From: Chryseobacterium gregarium DSM 19109
Lineage (GTDB): Bacteria; Bacteroidota; Bacteroidia; Flavobacteriales; Weeksellaceae
DNA length: 64,000 bases
Direction: 5' to 3'
NCBI RefSeq assembly: GCF_000430845.1
Contig: NZ_AUMU01000006.1
Location: 62,001 to 126,000 of the forward strand
Positions 34,817 to 43,599 of this stretch are shown here, piece after piece. Position numbers and translations under genes: made by a program. Below the pieces are notes generated by a model that worked only from the letters and a program-made list of their open reading frames with translations, did no database searches and had not been told where the DNA came from. Every line of letters starts with the position of its first letter. Within the stretch, counting starts at the first letter, position 1.

Positions 34817-35944
34817 ATGAAAAAAATACTATTTTGCTTATTGGTAGGAGCATCTTTTATATCTCAGTCTTGTATTAATGACCATGAAGATCCCGTAGCG
34901 GTGGCACCTTTTGAAGGGGCTATTGCAGACCCTAAAGTCGGTGGAGCAACACAGCCGAATCAGGTTTGGATTGACTTAAGTGAAATAGATCCCGCCACAA
35001 AAGGACCGGTTCAAACCCTTACAAAAAGAACTGATTGGGACTTAGCTCTTTATTCAGGATCTGCTTTTAAGGTTGTATTAAATTCATCAATTATGATGGC
35101 TGCCGCCAAAATTCCTAATGTTACAGATTTCAATCAGGTAACAGAAGCTACTGTTTCTACATTGAAAACTCAGGTGCAGGTGGCAAATTTTAACCCGGCG
35201 AATGAAATTTATATAGATGATGTTAAAGGCGACTTTCCTACAGGAACTACTGCAATTGAAGGGATCAAAGCGGTTGATTCTGAAAACGGAATCTATCTTG
35301 TCAATATGGGAAAAGAAATTTATACAGGTACTGTACCTAATGGTTCTGTTTCTACAGGTGGTGACAGCAGAGGTTGGAAAAAAGTACAAATTTTGCTTGC
35401 AGGAGAGGGATATAAAGTAAAATCTGCTGATATTGATGGAAGTAATTACTATGAGATTGTCGTAAATAAAAATTCGGCCTATAACTATAATTTTATCAGT
35501 TTAAAAAACAAGAAAGAAATCACCATTCAGCCGGAAAAGAAAAAATGGGATCTTTGCTTTACTGTATTTACAAATACAATTAATGGGGCAGGAAGCTATA
35601 TTTATGCAGACTTTGCAACAACGAATAATGTCGGTGGTACAGGTGTTTATGAGGTGGTAATACCTTCGCCGGCATCAGGAGTAGAGGCCTATAATAACTT
35701 TAAAGCTTCTGATATCGATCAGTCAAAACTCATCTATAATGACCAGCGTATCATCGGGGCAAATTGGAGAAACCCCGTAGGAGTAAATGGTCTTGAAGTA
35801 TATGGAGATCGGTTCTACGTAATTAAAGATGCTAACGGATATTATTTTAAACTGAGATTTACCAGACTTGTCAAAGCCGAAACGGACAATCAGGGTATTA
35901 AAGGAGAAAGAGGTTTTCCTTCTTTCGAATATAAGCCTTTGTAA
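34817..35944 (+). CDS. HmuY family heme-binding lipoprotein
   Basis: 375 residues, lipoprotein with lipobox ending at C19 (SFISQSC). Two WD-type HmuY blocks are visible: RTDWDLALYSGSAFKV near residue 73 and KKKWDLCFTVFTNTING near 240, plus VWIDLSE near the N terminus. HmuY-type proteins on the cell surface take heme from host or environmental hemoproteins and pass it to a TonB receptor. It starts 11 nt after the receptor stop, so the receptor-lipoprotein pair is one operon. Confidence 0.82.
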   Translation: MKKILFCLLVGASFISQSCINDHEDPVAVAPFEGAIADPKVGGATQPNQVWIDLSEIDPATKGPVQTLTKRTDWDLALYSGSAFKVVLNSSIMMAAAKIPNVTDFNQVTEATVSTLKTQVQVANFNPANEIYIDDVKGDFPTGTTAIEGIKAVDSENGIYLVNMGKEIYTGTVPNGSVSTGGDSRGWKKVQILLAGEGYKVKSADIDGSNYYEIVVNKNSAYNYNFISLKNKKEITIQPEKKKWDLCFTVFTNTINGAGSYIYADFATTNNVGGTGVYEVVIPSPASGVEAYNNFKASDIDQSKLIYNDQRIIGANWRNPVGVNGLEVYGDRFYVIKDANGYYFKLRFTRLVKAETDNQGIKGERGFPSFEYKPL

Positions 35945-35985
35945 GATTTTTTTTAAATAATAAATAAATCAAATAATAGTATATC

Positions 35986-36864
35986 ATGAAGAAAATAATT
36001 CTCGCAGTTTCTGTGCTGGCGGCAGTGTACTCGTGTAATAAAGAACAAAGTGCCAAAACCGGAAACAATACGGAAGTCAGTTCGGAAACCCCAAAATCCA
36101 ATAATAAAATCGTAACGCTGAACGGTGGAATTACAGAAATCGTAGCTGCTTTAGGTCACGAAAAGGAAATCGTAGGCACTGATGTAACAAGCACCTATCC
36201 GGAATCTCTGAAAGCAACGGCTAAAGATCTGGGACATGTAAGATCAATAACCATTGAGCCGATTATGGCGGTGAAGCCGACTTTGATTTTAGCTTCTGAT
36301 AAAGACATCAACCCTGAACTAATGGGGAAAATCAAGTCTTCAGGCATCAAAACACAGGTCTTCAAACAGGAATTTTCCGTTGACGGAACCAAAAAACTGA
36401 TTGCCAATGTGGCAAAAGCAATCGGAAATACCGATTATCAGAAACTTAATGATAAAATCGATGCTGATTTAAAACAAATCCAGCCGATCGCTAAAAAGCC
36501 GAAAGTACTGTTCATCTATGCAAGAGGGCCGATGCTGATGGTATCGGGTAAAAATACGCCGATGGCTTCATTAATCGAGTTGGCCGGCGGTGAAAATGCA
36601 GTGAATGATTTCGAAGATTTCAAACCGTTAACGCCTGAAGCTGTAGTAAAAGCCAATCCGGACGTCCTGTTTTTCTTCACGAGCGGACTGGAAGGTGCCG
36701 GTGGAAACGAAGGTGCACTGAAAATGCCGGGTGTTTCACAAACCAATGCAGGAAAAAATAAGAAAATCATTGCCATGGACGGAGGTCTGGTTTCCGGTTT
36801 CGGACCGAGACTGGGAGAGGCTGCTGTAGGATTAAACAAGCTGTTAATTGAAAACACCAAATAA
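35986..36864 (+). CDS. hmuT: Heme ABC transporter substrate-binding lipoprotein
   Basis: 292 residues with lipobox ending at C17 (AAVYSC). It is a class III periplasmic binding protein: IVTLNGGITEIVAALGHEKE near residue 42, VGTDVTSTYPES near 63, IMAVKPTLILASDKDI near 92, GPMLMVSGKNTPM near 180 and GGLVSGFGPRLGEA near 265 match HmuT/hemin-binding proteins more closely than cobalamin-binding BtuF. It hands heme to HmuUV in the inner membrane. The downstream permease overlaps its last 17 nt. Confidence 0.87.
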   Translation: MKKIILAVSVLAAVYSCNKEQSAKTGNNTEVSSETPKSNNKIVTLNGGITEIVAALGHEKEIVGTDVTSTYPESLKATAKDLGHVRSITIEPIMAVKPTLILASDKDINPELMGKIKSSGIKTQVFKQEFSVDGTKKLIANVAKAIGNTDYQKLNDKIDADLKQIQPIAKKPKVLFIYARGPMLMVSGKNTPMASLIELAGGENAVNDFEDFKPLTPEAVVKANPDVLFFFTSGLEGAGGNEGALKMPGVSQTNAGKNKKIIAMDGGLVSGFGPRLGEAAVGLNKLLIENTK

Positions 36865-37891
36865 ATTATACTTTTATATAATCATAAGTGTCCTGCTGCT
36901 GGTCATAATAGCAGTATGGTCACTTAACACCGGAGTATATGACTTCGGAGGGAAATCTGCTTTCGATGTGTTGGGAAAACTGATGCGGCAGGATCCGGAT
37001 TTGCCCTTAAGCGATAAATATGTAGTCTGGGACGTGCGTGCCGCCAGAATTATCATGGCCATCCTGATCGGGAGCATGCTTGCCGTTTCAGGCACAGGCC
37101 TGCAGGGATTGTTTAAAAACCCACTCGCAACGGGAGACCTGATCGGGCTGACTTCGGGAGCAACTTTATTGGCCGCGATTGCGATTGTCTTGGGAGGCCA
37201 TTTTCAGCAGTATGTGCCCGAAGCCGTGCAGTTTTCATTGGTTGGGATCTCTGCGTTTATCGGTTCTTTGCTATCCATGCTACTGGTGTACAGGATTTCC
37301 ACAAGCGGCGGGAAAACCAATGTGGTCATGATGTTGCTGACCGGCGTTGCTATTACGGCCATCGGATTTTCAATTACAGGATTTCTGATCTATATTTCGA
37401 AAGACGAGCAGCTGAGGGATCTTACGTTCTGGAATTTGGGAAGCCTGGCAGCGGCAACCTGGACCAAAAATATCATCCTGGTCATTGTTTTAATAATTTC
37501 GTACAGTATGTTACTGCCGAAAGGAAAAGCATTGAATGCCATGATGCTGGGCGAAAAAGATGCACAGCATCTGGGAATTAATGTAGAAAGGTTAAAAAAA
37601 CAGATTATTATCATGACGGCTTTGATGATCGGGACCTGTGTAGCGTTTTCGGGAACCATCGGTTTTGTAGGCCTTATCGTACCCTATATTTTAAGGCTTT
37701 TATTTAAATCGAACTACGCATTTATCCTGCCGTTATCAGCAGTCTGCGGAAGTATTTTGCTGTTGACGGCAGATACGTTCAGCAGAAGCATCGTGGAACC
37801 TTCGGAACTGCCGATCGGGATCCTGACGGCATTGATGGGAGGGCCGATTTTTATTGCCATCTTAATTAAATCCAAAAAATCACTGGCATGA
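36848..37891 (+). CDS. hmuU: Heme ABC transporter permease (FecCD family)
   Basis: 347 residues with about nine or ten membrane helices, FecCD/BtuC type. The motif RAARIIMAILIGSMLAVSGT with LQGLFKNPLATGDLIGLTSG near residue 77-108 and IGFVGLIVPYILRLLFKS near 272 are family signatures (the second is the coupling loop to the ATPase). TTG 36848 is the probable start, overlapping hmuT by 17 nt, since the next ATG would remove the first helix. hmuV overlaps its stop by 4 nt. Confidence 0.88.
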   Translation: MKTPNKLYFYIIISVLLLVIIAVWSLNTGVYDFGGKSAFDVLGKLMRQDPDLPLSDKYVVWDVRAARIIMAILIGSMLAVSGTGLQGLFKNPLATGDLIGLTSGATLLAAIAIVLGGHFQQYVPEAVQFSLVGISAFIGSLLSMLLVYRISTSGGKTNVVMMLLTGVAITAIGFSITGFLIYISKDEQLRDLTFWNLGSLAAATWTKNIILVIVLIISYSMLLPKGKALNAMMLGEKDAQHLGINVERLKKQIIIMTALMIGTCVAFSGTIGFVGLIVPYILRLLFKSNYAFILPLSAVCGSILLLTADTFSRSIVEPSELPIGILTALMGGPIFIAILIKSKKSLA

Positions 37892-38658
37892 TCAGGGCAC
37901 ATCAGATCAGTTACCGGCACAAAGAGTTCCATATCCTGGAGGGAATCGATGTTTCACTGGAATACGGTGAGTTTCTAGCCATCGTAGGTCCGAACGGAGC
38001 CGGAAAATCCAGCCTGCTGAGTATTTTGGCGAATGAAGTAAAATCAAAGCAGGAGATTATATTTAAAAATAAAAACATCAGTGACTGGGAAGTAAGAGAA
38101 CTGTCAAAACACAAGGCGAAATTTTCTCAGCACAACAGCAATGATATTCCGCTGGAGGTAAAAGATGTCGTGATGATGGGCCGTTACCCATACTTTGAGT
38201 CCCGGCCGAGACAGGAAGACCACGAAGCGATGAACAATATGATGTATGAAACCGATATTTTTCATTTAAAAGACAGGGAATACAATACCTTGTCGGGCGG
38301 TGAAAAACAGCGGGTACACCTGTCCCGGGTTTTGGCACAGCTGCAGAACGAGATTGCCCATAAACTTCTTTTTCTGGATGAACCCCTGAACAACCTGGAT
38401 GTTAAACACCAGTACAAAGCATTGGAAATCATTAAAAAATTCACCAAAAAAAACAATTCTGCGATTGTCGTGCTTCATGACCTGAATTTAGCCGCACAAT
38501 ATGCAGATAAAATTTTACTGATGAAATCAGGGAAAGTTGCCGCATTCGGAACGCCGGACGAAGTTTTTACCGCTGAAAATATCAGCAGTGCCTATAATTT
38601 TCCGTGTAGCATCTGCGCGCATCCGATTACTCATAACCCGATGATTATTTTTGGATAA
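37888..38658 (+). CDS. hmuV: Heme ABC transporter ATP-binding protein
   Basis: 256 residues. Walker A GPNGAGKSS (residues about 33-41), signature LSGGEKQRVHLSR near 137, Walker B LLFLDEPLNNLD near 162 and the switch histidine in VVLHDLNLAAQYAD near 197. FecE/HmuV family: the ATPase driving heme import through HmuU. ATG overlaps the hmuU stop (ATGA), showing translational coupling. Confidence 0.92.
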   Translation: MIRAHQISYRHKEFHILEGIDVSLEYGEFLAIVGPNGAGKSSLLSILANEVKSKQEIIFKNKNISDWEVRELSKHKAKFSQHNSNDIPLEVKDVVMMGRYPYFESRPRQEDHEAMNNMMYETDIFHLKDREYNTLSGGEKQRVHLSRVLAQLQNEIAHKLLFLDEPLNNLDVKHQYKALEIIKKFTKKNNSAIVVLHDLNLAAQYADKILLMKSGKVAAFGTPDEVFTAENISSAYNFPCSICAHPITHNPMIIFG

Positions 38659-38659
38659 A

Positions 38660-39310
38660 ATGGAAAAAGAAGATTTAAAGAAATTAGCACGGCAGTTGGC
38701 CAATCCACAGGGTGAAAAAGGGATTGAAATCGCCGGGATAATGAATGATACCAACATCGGGATGACCATTGAAAGCATCAAAACACTTCTGATAGAAGAT
38801 GATGAAACGATCCTGGAAATCGGTCACGGCAATGCGGCGCATGTTAAATATCTTATAAAGAAAGCCCGAAACTTAAGGTATACAGGTATTGATATTTCAG
38901 AAACCATGCATCATGAAGCCGGAAGATTAAATCAGGAGTATGAAGATCAGGTGGATTTTGTGTGGTATGAAGGAAAAAAACTGCCTTTTTCAGATAAAAC
39001 ATTTGATAAAATATTCACGGTAAATACCGTCTATTTTTGGGAAGAGCCTGTTCAGTATTTAAATGAAGTATACAGGGTACTGAAAGACAAAGGAATCTTT
39101 GTCCTGACTTTCGGACAGAAAGAATTCATGGAGAGGCTGCCCTTTACCCAATTTGATTTTACCCTATACAGTACTTTAGAAATGGAAGAAACCGTATCAC
39201 AGAGCCGTTTTACGAGAATGAAAATCTCTGAAAGGGAAGAACAGGTAAAAAGCAAGACCGCAGACGAAACCATAACAAGAAATTATACAATTCTAACCAT
39301 AAAAAAATAA
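38660..39310 (+). CDS. Class I SAM-dependent methyltransferase in the heme operon
   Basis: 216 residues of the methyltransferase 11 type: SAM-binding ILEIGHGNAAHVKYLIK near residue 51, GIDISETMHHEA near 78, LPFSDKTFDKIFTVNTVYFW near 110, and YRVLKDKGIFVLTFG near 138. The substrate is unknown. It starts 1 nt after the hmuV stop and ends 4 nt before hmuS, so it is an integral operon member; a role in heme or tetrapyrrole modification is possible but only inferred. The in-frame TTG at 38651 overlaps hmuV and is less likely. Confidence 0.83.
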   Translation: MEKEDLKKLARQLANPQGEKGIEIAGIMNDTNIGMTIESIKTLLIEDDETILEIGHGNAAHVKYLIKKARNLRYTGIDISETMHHEAGRLNQEYEDQVDFVWYEGKKLPFSDKTFDKIFTVNTVYFWEEPVQYLNEVYRVLKDKGIFVLTFGQKEFMERLPFTQFDFTLYSTLEMEETVSQSRFTRMKISEREEQVKSKTADETITRNYTILTIKK

Positions 39311-39314
39311 AATA

Positions 39315-40343
39315 ATGAGCACATTAGTAAATGAATTAAAAGAAAAATGGGAAGCTCTTAAAGCTGAAAACCCGAATATGAGAATCAGAAACGCGGCGCA
39401 GGAACTTGCCGTAAGCGAAGCGGAATTGCTGGCTACCAGTATCGGAGAAGGGGTAACCGTACTCAGACCGGAATTTCAGAATATTCTGACGGAAGCTGAA
39501 CAGTTAGGAAAAGTAATGGCCCTTACCCGCAATGACGAGTGTGTTCATGAAAGAAAAGGGGCTTACCTGAATGGGGATTTCAGCAGCCCGCATGCACAGC
39601 TTTTCGTAGGGGAAGAAATTGACCTTAGGATTTTCCTGAACCACTGGAAGTTTGCTTTTGCAGTGGTGGAAGGTGACAAGAAAAGTCTTCAGTTCTTTGG
39701 AAAAGACGGCCTGGCATTACACAAGATTTATGTAACAAAAGACAGCAAAGAAGCGGCTTTCGATGCTACTGTAGAAAAATTCAGGGCAGAAGACCAGAAC
39801 CAGGCTTTCGAATTTGAGACGGTAGCTCCCAAAGCTCCTGAAAAAGCAGATTCGGAAATTGATGTGGAAGGGTTTCAGCAGGCATGGACTTCTTTAAAAG
39901 ATACGCATGACTTTTTCATGATGACCAGAAAATTCGGGGTAAGCAGAACACAGGCTCTGAGACTTGCTCCTGAAGGTTTTGCCAAAAAAATCGACAATGC
40001 AAAAGTAGTGAACGTACTGGAAGATGCTTCTGAAAAACAGCTTCCGATCATGATCTTTGTCGGAAACAGAGGGATTATTCAGATCCACACGGGAAATGTG
40101 AAGAAAACGCTTTGGCATCAGCAGTGGTTCAACGTTATGGATCCTGATTTCAACCTACATCTTGATGTGACAAAAATCGCTGAGGCATGGATCGTGAAAA
40201 AACCGACTGAGGATGGAGAAGTAACTGCTATCGAAGTATTCAACAAAGAAGGCGATTTCATCGTTCAGTTCTTTGGAAAAAGAAAGCCGGGAATCCCTGA
40301 GCTTCAGGAATGGAAAGACCTGGTAGCCGGATTGGAAAAATAA
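39315..40343 (+). CDS. hmuS: Hemin-degrading/hemin-binding protein (HmuS/ChuS type)
   Basis: 342 residues, the length and two-repeat structure of ChuS/HemS/HmuS. Repeat 1 begins ELKEKWEALKAENPNMRIRN with AVSEAELLATSIGEGVTVL; repeat 2 begins GFQQAWTSLKDTHDFFMM with FGVSRTQALRLAPEGFA. The paired LFVGEEIDLRIFLNHWKFAF and IHTGNVKKTLWHQQWFNVMD blocks are family signatures. These cytosolic proteins accept imported heme and in several species open its ring to release iron. Last gene of the receptor-to-hmuS operon, followed by a terminator. Confidence 0.92.
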   Translation: MSTLVNELKEKWEALKAENPNMRIRNAAQELAVSEAELLATSIGEGVTVLRPEFQNILTEAEQLGKVMALTRNDECVHERKGAYLNGDFSSPHAQLFVGEEIDLRIFLNHWKFAFAVVEGDKKSLQFFGKDGLALHKIYVTKDSKEAAFDATVEKFRAEDQNQAFEFETVAPKAPEKADSEIDVEGFQQAWTSLKDTHDFFMMTRKFGVSRTQALRLAPEGFAKKIDNAKVVNVLEDASEKQLPIMIFVGNRGIIQIHTGNVKKTLWHQQWFNVMDPDFNLHLDVTKIAEAWIVKKPTEDGEVTAIEVFNKEGDFIVQFFGKRKPGIPELQEWKDLVAGLEK

Positions 40344-40367
40344 TAGTTAGATCGTTTTTTTATTAAG

Positions 40368-40399
40368 GCCGCTTTGTTTTTTGCAGGGCGGCTTTTTAT
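40368..40399 (+). terminator. Terminator of the heme uptake operon
   Basis: GCCGCTTTG (40368-40376) pairs with CAGGGCGGC (40384-40392), including two G-U pairs, then a T run. Confidence 0.75.
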
Positions 40400-40569
40400 T
40401 TAATGTCGAGGTTATAAAATATCTTTAATAAATACTTATTTTAGAGCCGGTTTAAAGGTTAGTATCAAAACTTTATAAAACCTTTTAAAGTTTATGTTGA
40501 GAAATATTATCGCTGATTTTTTACATGCATATGAACATCTGGGTAATGTCCACCATCTTCGGGAAATTG

Positions 40570-40597
40570 TTTTGTAAAATAAATTTGAACAGGCTCT
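40570..40597. repeat. Dispersed repeat core, second copy
   Basis: TTTTGTAAAATAAATTTGAAC then AGGCTCT corresponds to 24601-24627. It sits in the 389-nt spacer 40344-40732, which otherwise contains no gene that I can support. Confidence 0.5.
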
Positions 40598-40732
40598 TAG
40601 ATTCAATCAATCAATATCCATTCAGTCTGCCATCCTGTGCGGATCTAAGCAAAGTATATTAAAGAATGCCTGAAAGGTCCAAGCCGGATTATTTCGGATG
40701 ATAAAAAAGGTTAATTAAATGGTAAAATAAAA

Positions 40733-41605
40733 ATGAAAAGTATTTTAGTAACAATATTGCTCGCCACTTTCTGTTCATTACATGCCCAGGCTTTCAAAGC
40801 CTATCAGTTTTACAATCAAAAAGGAAAGGAAATTAAAACGGATAAACTAATCAGTGAACTGGTGGATTATGATGTGGTTTTTTTTGGAGAAAACCATAAC
40901 AGTTCGATCAACCACTGGCTTCAGCTGAAGATTACGGAAGCCCTGCATCAAAAGAAAAACGGGCAGCTTATTCTGGGGGCCGAAATGTTTGAAAGGGACA
41001 ACCAGTCTCAGCTGAATCAATACCTTAACGGGACAATGGATGCCAAGACCCTGAAAGATTCAGCACGTTTGTGGAATAATTTCCCGACCGATTACAAGCC
41101 TTTGGTAGATTTTGCCAAAGCTAAAAAATTAAATTTTGTAGCCACGAATGTCCCGAGAAGATATGCTTCCCAGACCGCAAAAGAAGGATTAGAGTCACTT
41201 AATAAGCTTCCTGAAAAAGACAAGGCCTATATGGCCCGGTTACCGGTCAAAGTCACTCTGGATACTCCGGGGTATCCTGAAATGAAAACCATGATGGGCG
41301 ATCATGCCGACGGAACCAAAACGATGAATTTTATTGCTGCCCAGGCCATCAAAGATGCTACGATGGCAGAATCCATTCTGGAGAATTTTCAGGCCGGTAA
41401 GACGTTTATTCATTACAACGGGAACTACCACAGCAAAGAGTTCGGCGGGATTTACTGGTACATCAGGCAGAAAAACCCAACCCTGAAGATGGCGGTAATC
41501 TCTGTATTTGAATCGGAAGATCCTGAACTGAAAATCCCGGAAAAAGAGTATAAACCAACCGATTTTAATCTGATAATTCCGGCTGATATGACGAAGACCT
41601 ATTAA
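40733..41605 (+). CDS. ChaN family protein
   Basis: 290 residues with signal peptide (MKSILVTILLATFCSLHAQ). It matches the ChaN/heme-regulated protein family: VVFFGENHNSSINHWLQL near residue 49, GAEMFERDNQSQLNQYL near 81, and FIHYNGNYHSKEFGGIYWYI near 224. ChaN-like proteins bind heme (the C. jejuni homologue) and are tied to iron uptake. No lipobox cysteine is present. Placement after the heme operon agrees with that, though it is behind a terminator and needs its own promoter; no Fur-type palindrome was found in front of it. Confidence 0.85.
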   Translation: MKSILVTILLATFCSLHAQAFKAYQFYNQKGKEIKTDKLISELVDYDVVFFGENHNSSINHWLQLKITEALHQKKNGQLILGAEMFERDNQSQLNQYLNGTMDAKTLKDSARLWNNFPTDYKPLVDFAKAKKLNFVATNVPRRYASQTAKEGLESLNKLPEKDKAYMARLPVKVTLDTPGYPEMKTMMGDHADGTKTMNFIAAQAIKDATMAESILENFQAGKTFIHYNGNYHSKEFGGIYWYIRQKNPTLKMAVISVFESEDPELKIPEKEYKPTDFNLIIPADMTKTY

Positions 41606-41742
41606 AATTCTTCCCACGGATTTTCACAGATTATTTATTTAAAAATAGGAGCAACCTGCTTAACCAGCAGGATAAGACAGATAAAGAATGTATTCTTAGA
41701 AAAGAACTCTGGTCTGTTTTTAATGGAATAATTCAAATGGCT

Positions 41743-41775
41743 TTAGCCGAAACATAAAAACATCTTTTATCTTTG
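41743..41775 (+). promoter_or_regulatory. Promoter of the deformylase-like gene
   Basis: TTTAG (41743-41747), 20 nt, then TATCTTTG (41768-41775), a full TAnnTTTG match. The expected start site falls near 41780, so translation must begin at ATG 41794, not at the in-frame TTG 41773. Confidence 0.55.
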
Positions 41776-41793
41776 TTTAAGATTCCAGCAAGA

Positions 41794-42423
41794 ATGAAAA
41801 AAATCTCTTTACTCTTTATATTTTTTACCGGTTTTATTAATGCTCAAAAGCTGACTTCAGTTGAAATTTCTTTAATCAGCCAGGGAGATGTAACATCGGC
41901 ATTGCCTGTTTATCAGACCACGGAAGAACATCAGCATCAGACGTTGTTAAGCCTGTCCAAAGATATTGATCCGCTTGATAAAAACACGGCAATACTGGTG
42001 AACAGAATGAAAGAATCCCTTCTTTTAACAGACGGCGGCGTAGGGATCGCCGCGCCACAGGTCGGGATCAACAGAAAAGTCATCTGGGTTCAGCGTTTTG
42101 ATAAAATAGGCGAGCCTTTGGAATATTTTCTCAATCCTGTGATCACCTGGAAATCTGAACTGCAGAACCTCGGTCCGGAAGGCGACTTGTCAATTCCTGA
42201 TTTCAGGGACCTGTTTTACCGGAGCCAAGTCATCCAGCTGGAATATGCTGATCTGAAAGGGCAGAAGCACTCTGAAATGGTGGAAGGCTTTACGGCCGTT
42301 ATTTTCCAGCATGAAATTGACCACCTGTATGGCATTCTGATTTCAGATAAAAAAGGAAAAGAGGGAAGTGGTGAGTATATAAAAGTGGATGCTTATAAGA
42401 GCAGTGATTCTCTGACGAGGTAA
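41794..42423 (+). CDS. Exported peptide deformylase-like protein with EGDLS motif
   Basis: 209 residues. The N terminus (MKKISLLFIFFTGFINAQ) is a signal peptide, unlike cytosolic deformylases. Motif 1 GVGIAAPQ (82-89) and motif 3 QHEIDHL (H173, E174, H177) are intact, but motif 2 is EGDLS (129-133): the metal-binding cysteine of EGCLS is Asp131. Asp could still coordinate metal, so activity is not excluded, but formyl-methionine removal from nascent chains would not occur outside the cytosol. It likely acts on another substrate, and a housekeeping def should exist elsewhere. The stop abuts the convergent lactonase gene with no spacer. Confidence 0.85.
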   Translation: MKKISLLFIFFTGFINAQKLTSVEISLISQGDVTSALPVYQTTEEHQHQTLLSLSKDIDPLDKNTAILVNRMKESLLLTDGGVGIAAPQVGINRKVIWVQRFDKIGEPLEYFLNPVITWKSELQNLGPEGDLSIPDFRDLFYRSQVIQLEYADLKGQKHSEMVEGFTAVIFQHEIDHLYGILISDKKGKEGSGEYIKVDAYKSSDSLTR

Positions 42424-43551
42424 CTAATATTTCCTGATCTGTACACATGAAACATTTTTTATCTTCACTTTCTTGCCTGCTCTTTTTAATAATCCTGTTT
42501 CAGCGTTCCGCCTGAAAACGACAACATTATCGGTTCCGGCATTCGTGGCAATCAGGAACTTTCCGCTGGGATCAAGACCGAAAATCCTAGGGTGTTTTCC
42601 TTTGGTAGACTGATAGCCGACTGTTTTCAGGGTACCGTCATTCAGAATGGAAAATATGGCAATATTGTTCTCATCTCCTCGGTTTGATGCGTAGAGGTAT
42701 TGGCCGTCCGGAGAAATGTGAATATCAGAGCTTTCAAAATGGTCTTTATATTTTTCAGAATGGGTATTGATCCTCTGGATATACCTTAAATTTCCGCTCT
42801 CATAGGCATAGGCACTTACAGTTCCTCCCATTTCTTCGATACAGTATGCAAATTTTCCGTTCGGATGAAAAGTAAAATGCCTTGGCCCGCTCCCCAAAGG
42901 AGCTTTTATAAAAGAAGGCTCTGATACCTGCAACGGCCTATCCCTGTTATTGTCGAATGCATACATTCTGATTTTATCAGCTCCCAGATCCGGCAAAAAG
43001 AGGTAATTGGAATCGGGTGAAAATACAGCAGCGTGGATATGGGAACGGTCCTGCCTGTCAGAATTGATACTTCCTTCGGAAAAATGAAAATTCTGTACAT
43101 ATGGCTGTATGACTCCGTTTTCCGAAACCGGATATACGGAGACACTTCCTTCCGTGTAATTGGCATTAATGAGCCATTTTCCATTTTGATGAACGGTGAC
43201 ATATACCGGATTTTCGCCACCACTTTTCTGGCTGTTGATAAAAGCCAGCGTTTTATTTTCAGGTTTGAATTCGAAACTGCTTACTTTTCCTCCATTGGGA
43301 GTTTTGCTTTCCGTACACGCAAAAACGTATTTTCCATCCGGAGATAAGGTAAGGAATGATGGATTTAAAATGCCTTTGAAGGTGGTTATTTCAGATAATT
43401 TCCCGCTGATGGTATCTAATTCATATACATAAATTCCTTCCGTATTTTTATCCCGGTTGAATGAACCGAAAAAAGCATAGGTCTTCTGTGAATGAGCCTT
43501 GAAAAAGAAACAAATTGTAATGACAAGTGTGGTAATTTTTAATTTGAACAT
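42424..43551 (-). CDS. Exported lactonase family beta-propeller protein
   Basis: 375 residues with signal peptide (MFKLKITTLVITICFFFKAHSQ). The seven-bladed propeller repeats of the Pgl-type 6-phosphogluconolactonase (lactonase, PF10282) family are visible as P-DG-Y-F/L and N-GKW blocks: PSFLTLSPDGKYVFACTE near residue 63, LGSGPRHFTFHPNGKFAYC near 220, and DIHISPDGQYLYASNRGDEN near 275. Being exported, it probably hydrolyses an extracytoplasmic lactone and is not the pentose-phosphate enzyme itself. No operon partner. Confidence 0.85.
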   Translation of the reverse strand: MFKLKITTLVITICFFFKAHSQKTYAFFGSFNRDKNTEGIYVYELDTISGKLSEITTFKGILNPSFLTLSPDGKYVFACTESKTPNGGKVSSFEFKPENKTLAFINSQKSGGENPVYVTVHQNGKWLINANYTEGSVSVYPVSENGVIQPYVQNFHFSEGSINSDRQDRSHIHAAVFSPDSNYLFLPDLGADKIRMYAFDNNRDRPLQVSEPSFIKAPLGSGPRHFTFHPNGKFAYCIEEMGGTVSAYAYESGNLRYIQRINTHSEKYKDHFESSDIHISPDGQYLYASNRGDENNIAIFSILNDGTLKTVGYQSTKGKHPRIFGLDPSGKFLIATNAGTDNVVVFRRNAETGLLKRAGKKVKIKNVSCVQIRKY

Positions 43552-43599
43552 TTATTATTAAAATATGAGAAGGTAGCAAAAATTATGGGGTATTAATAA

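Noticed and set aside
41794..42423. Calling the deformylase-like gene the housekeeping def
   Set aside because: Signal peptide and EGDLS motif argue against a role on nascent chains in the cytosol.
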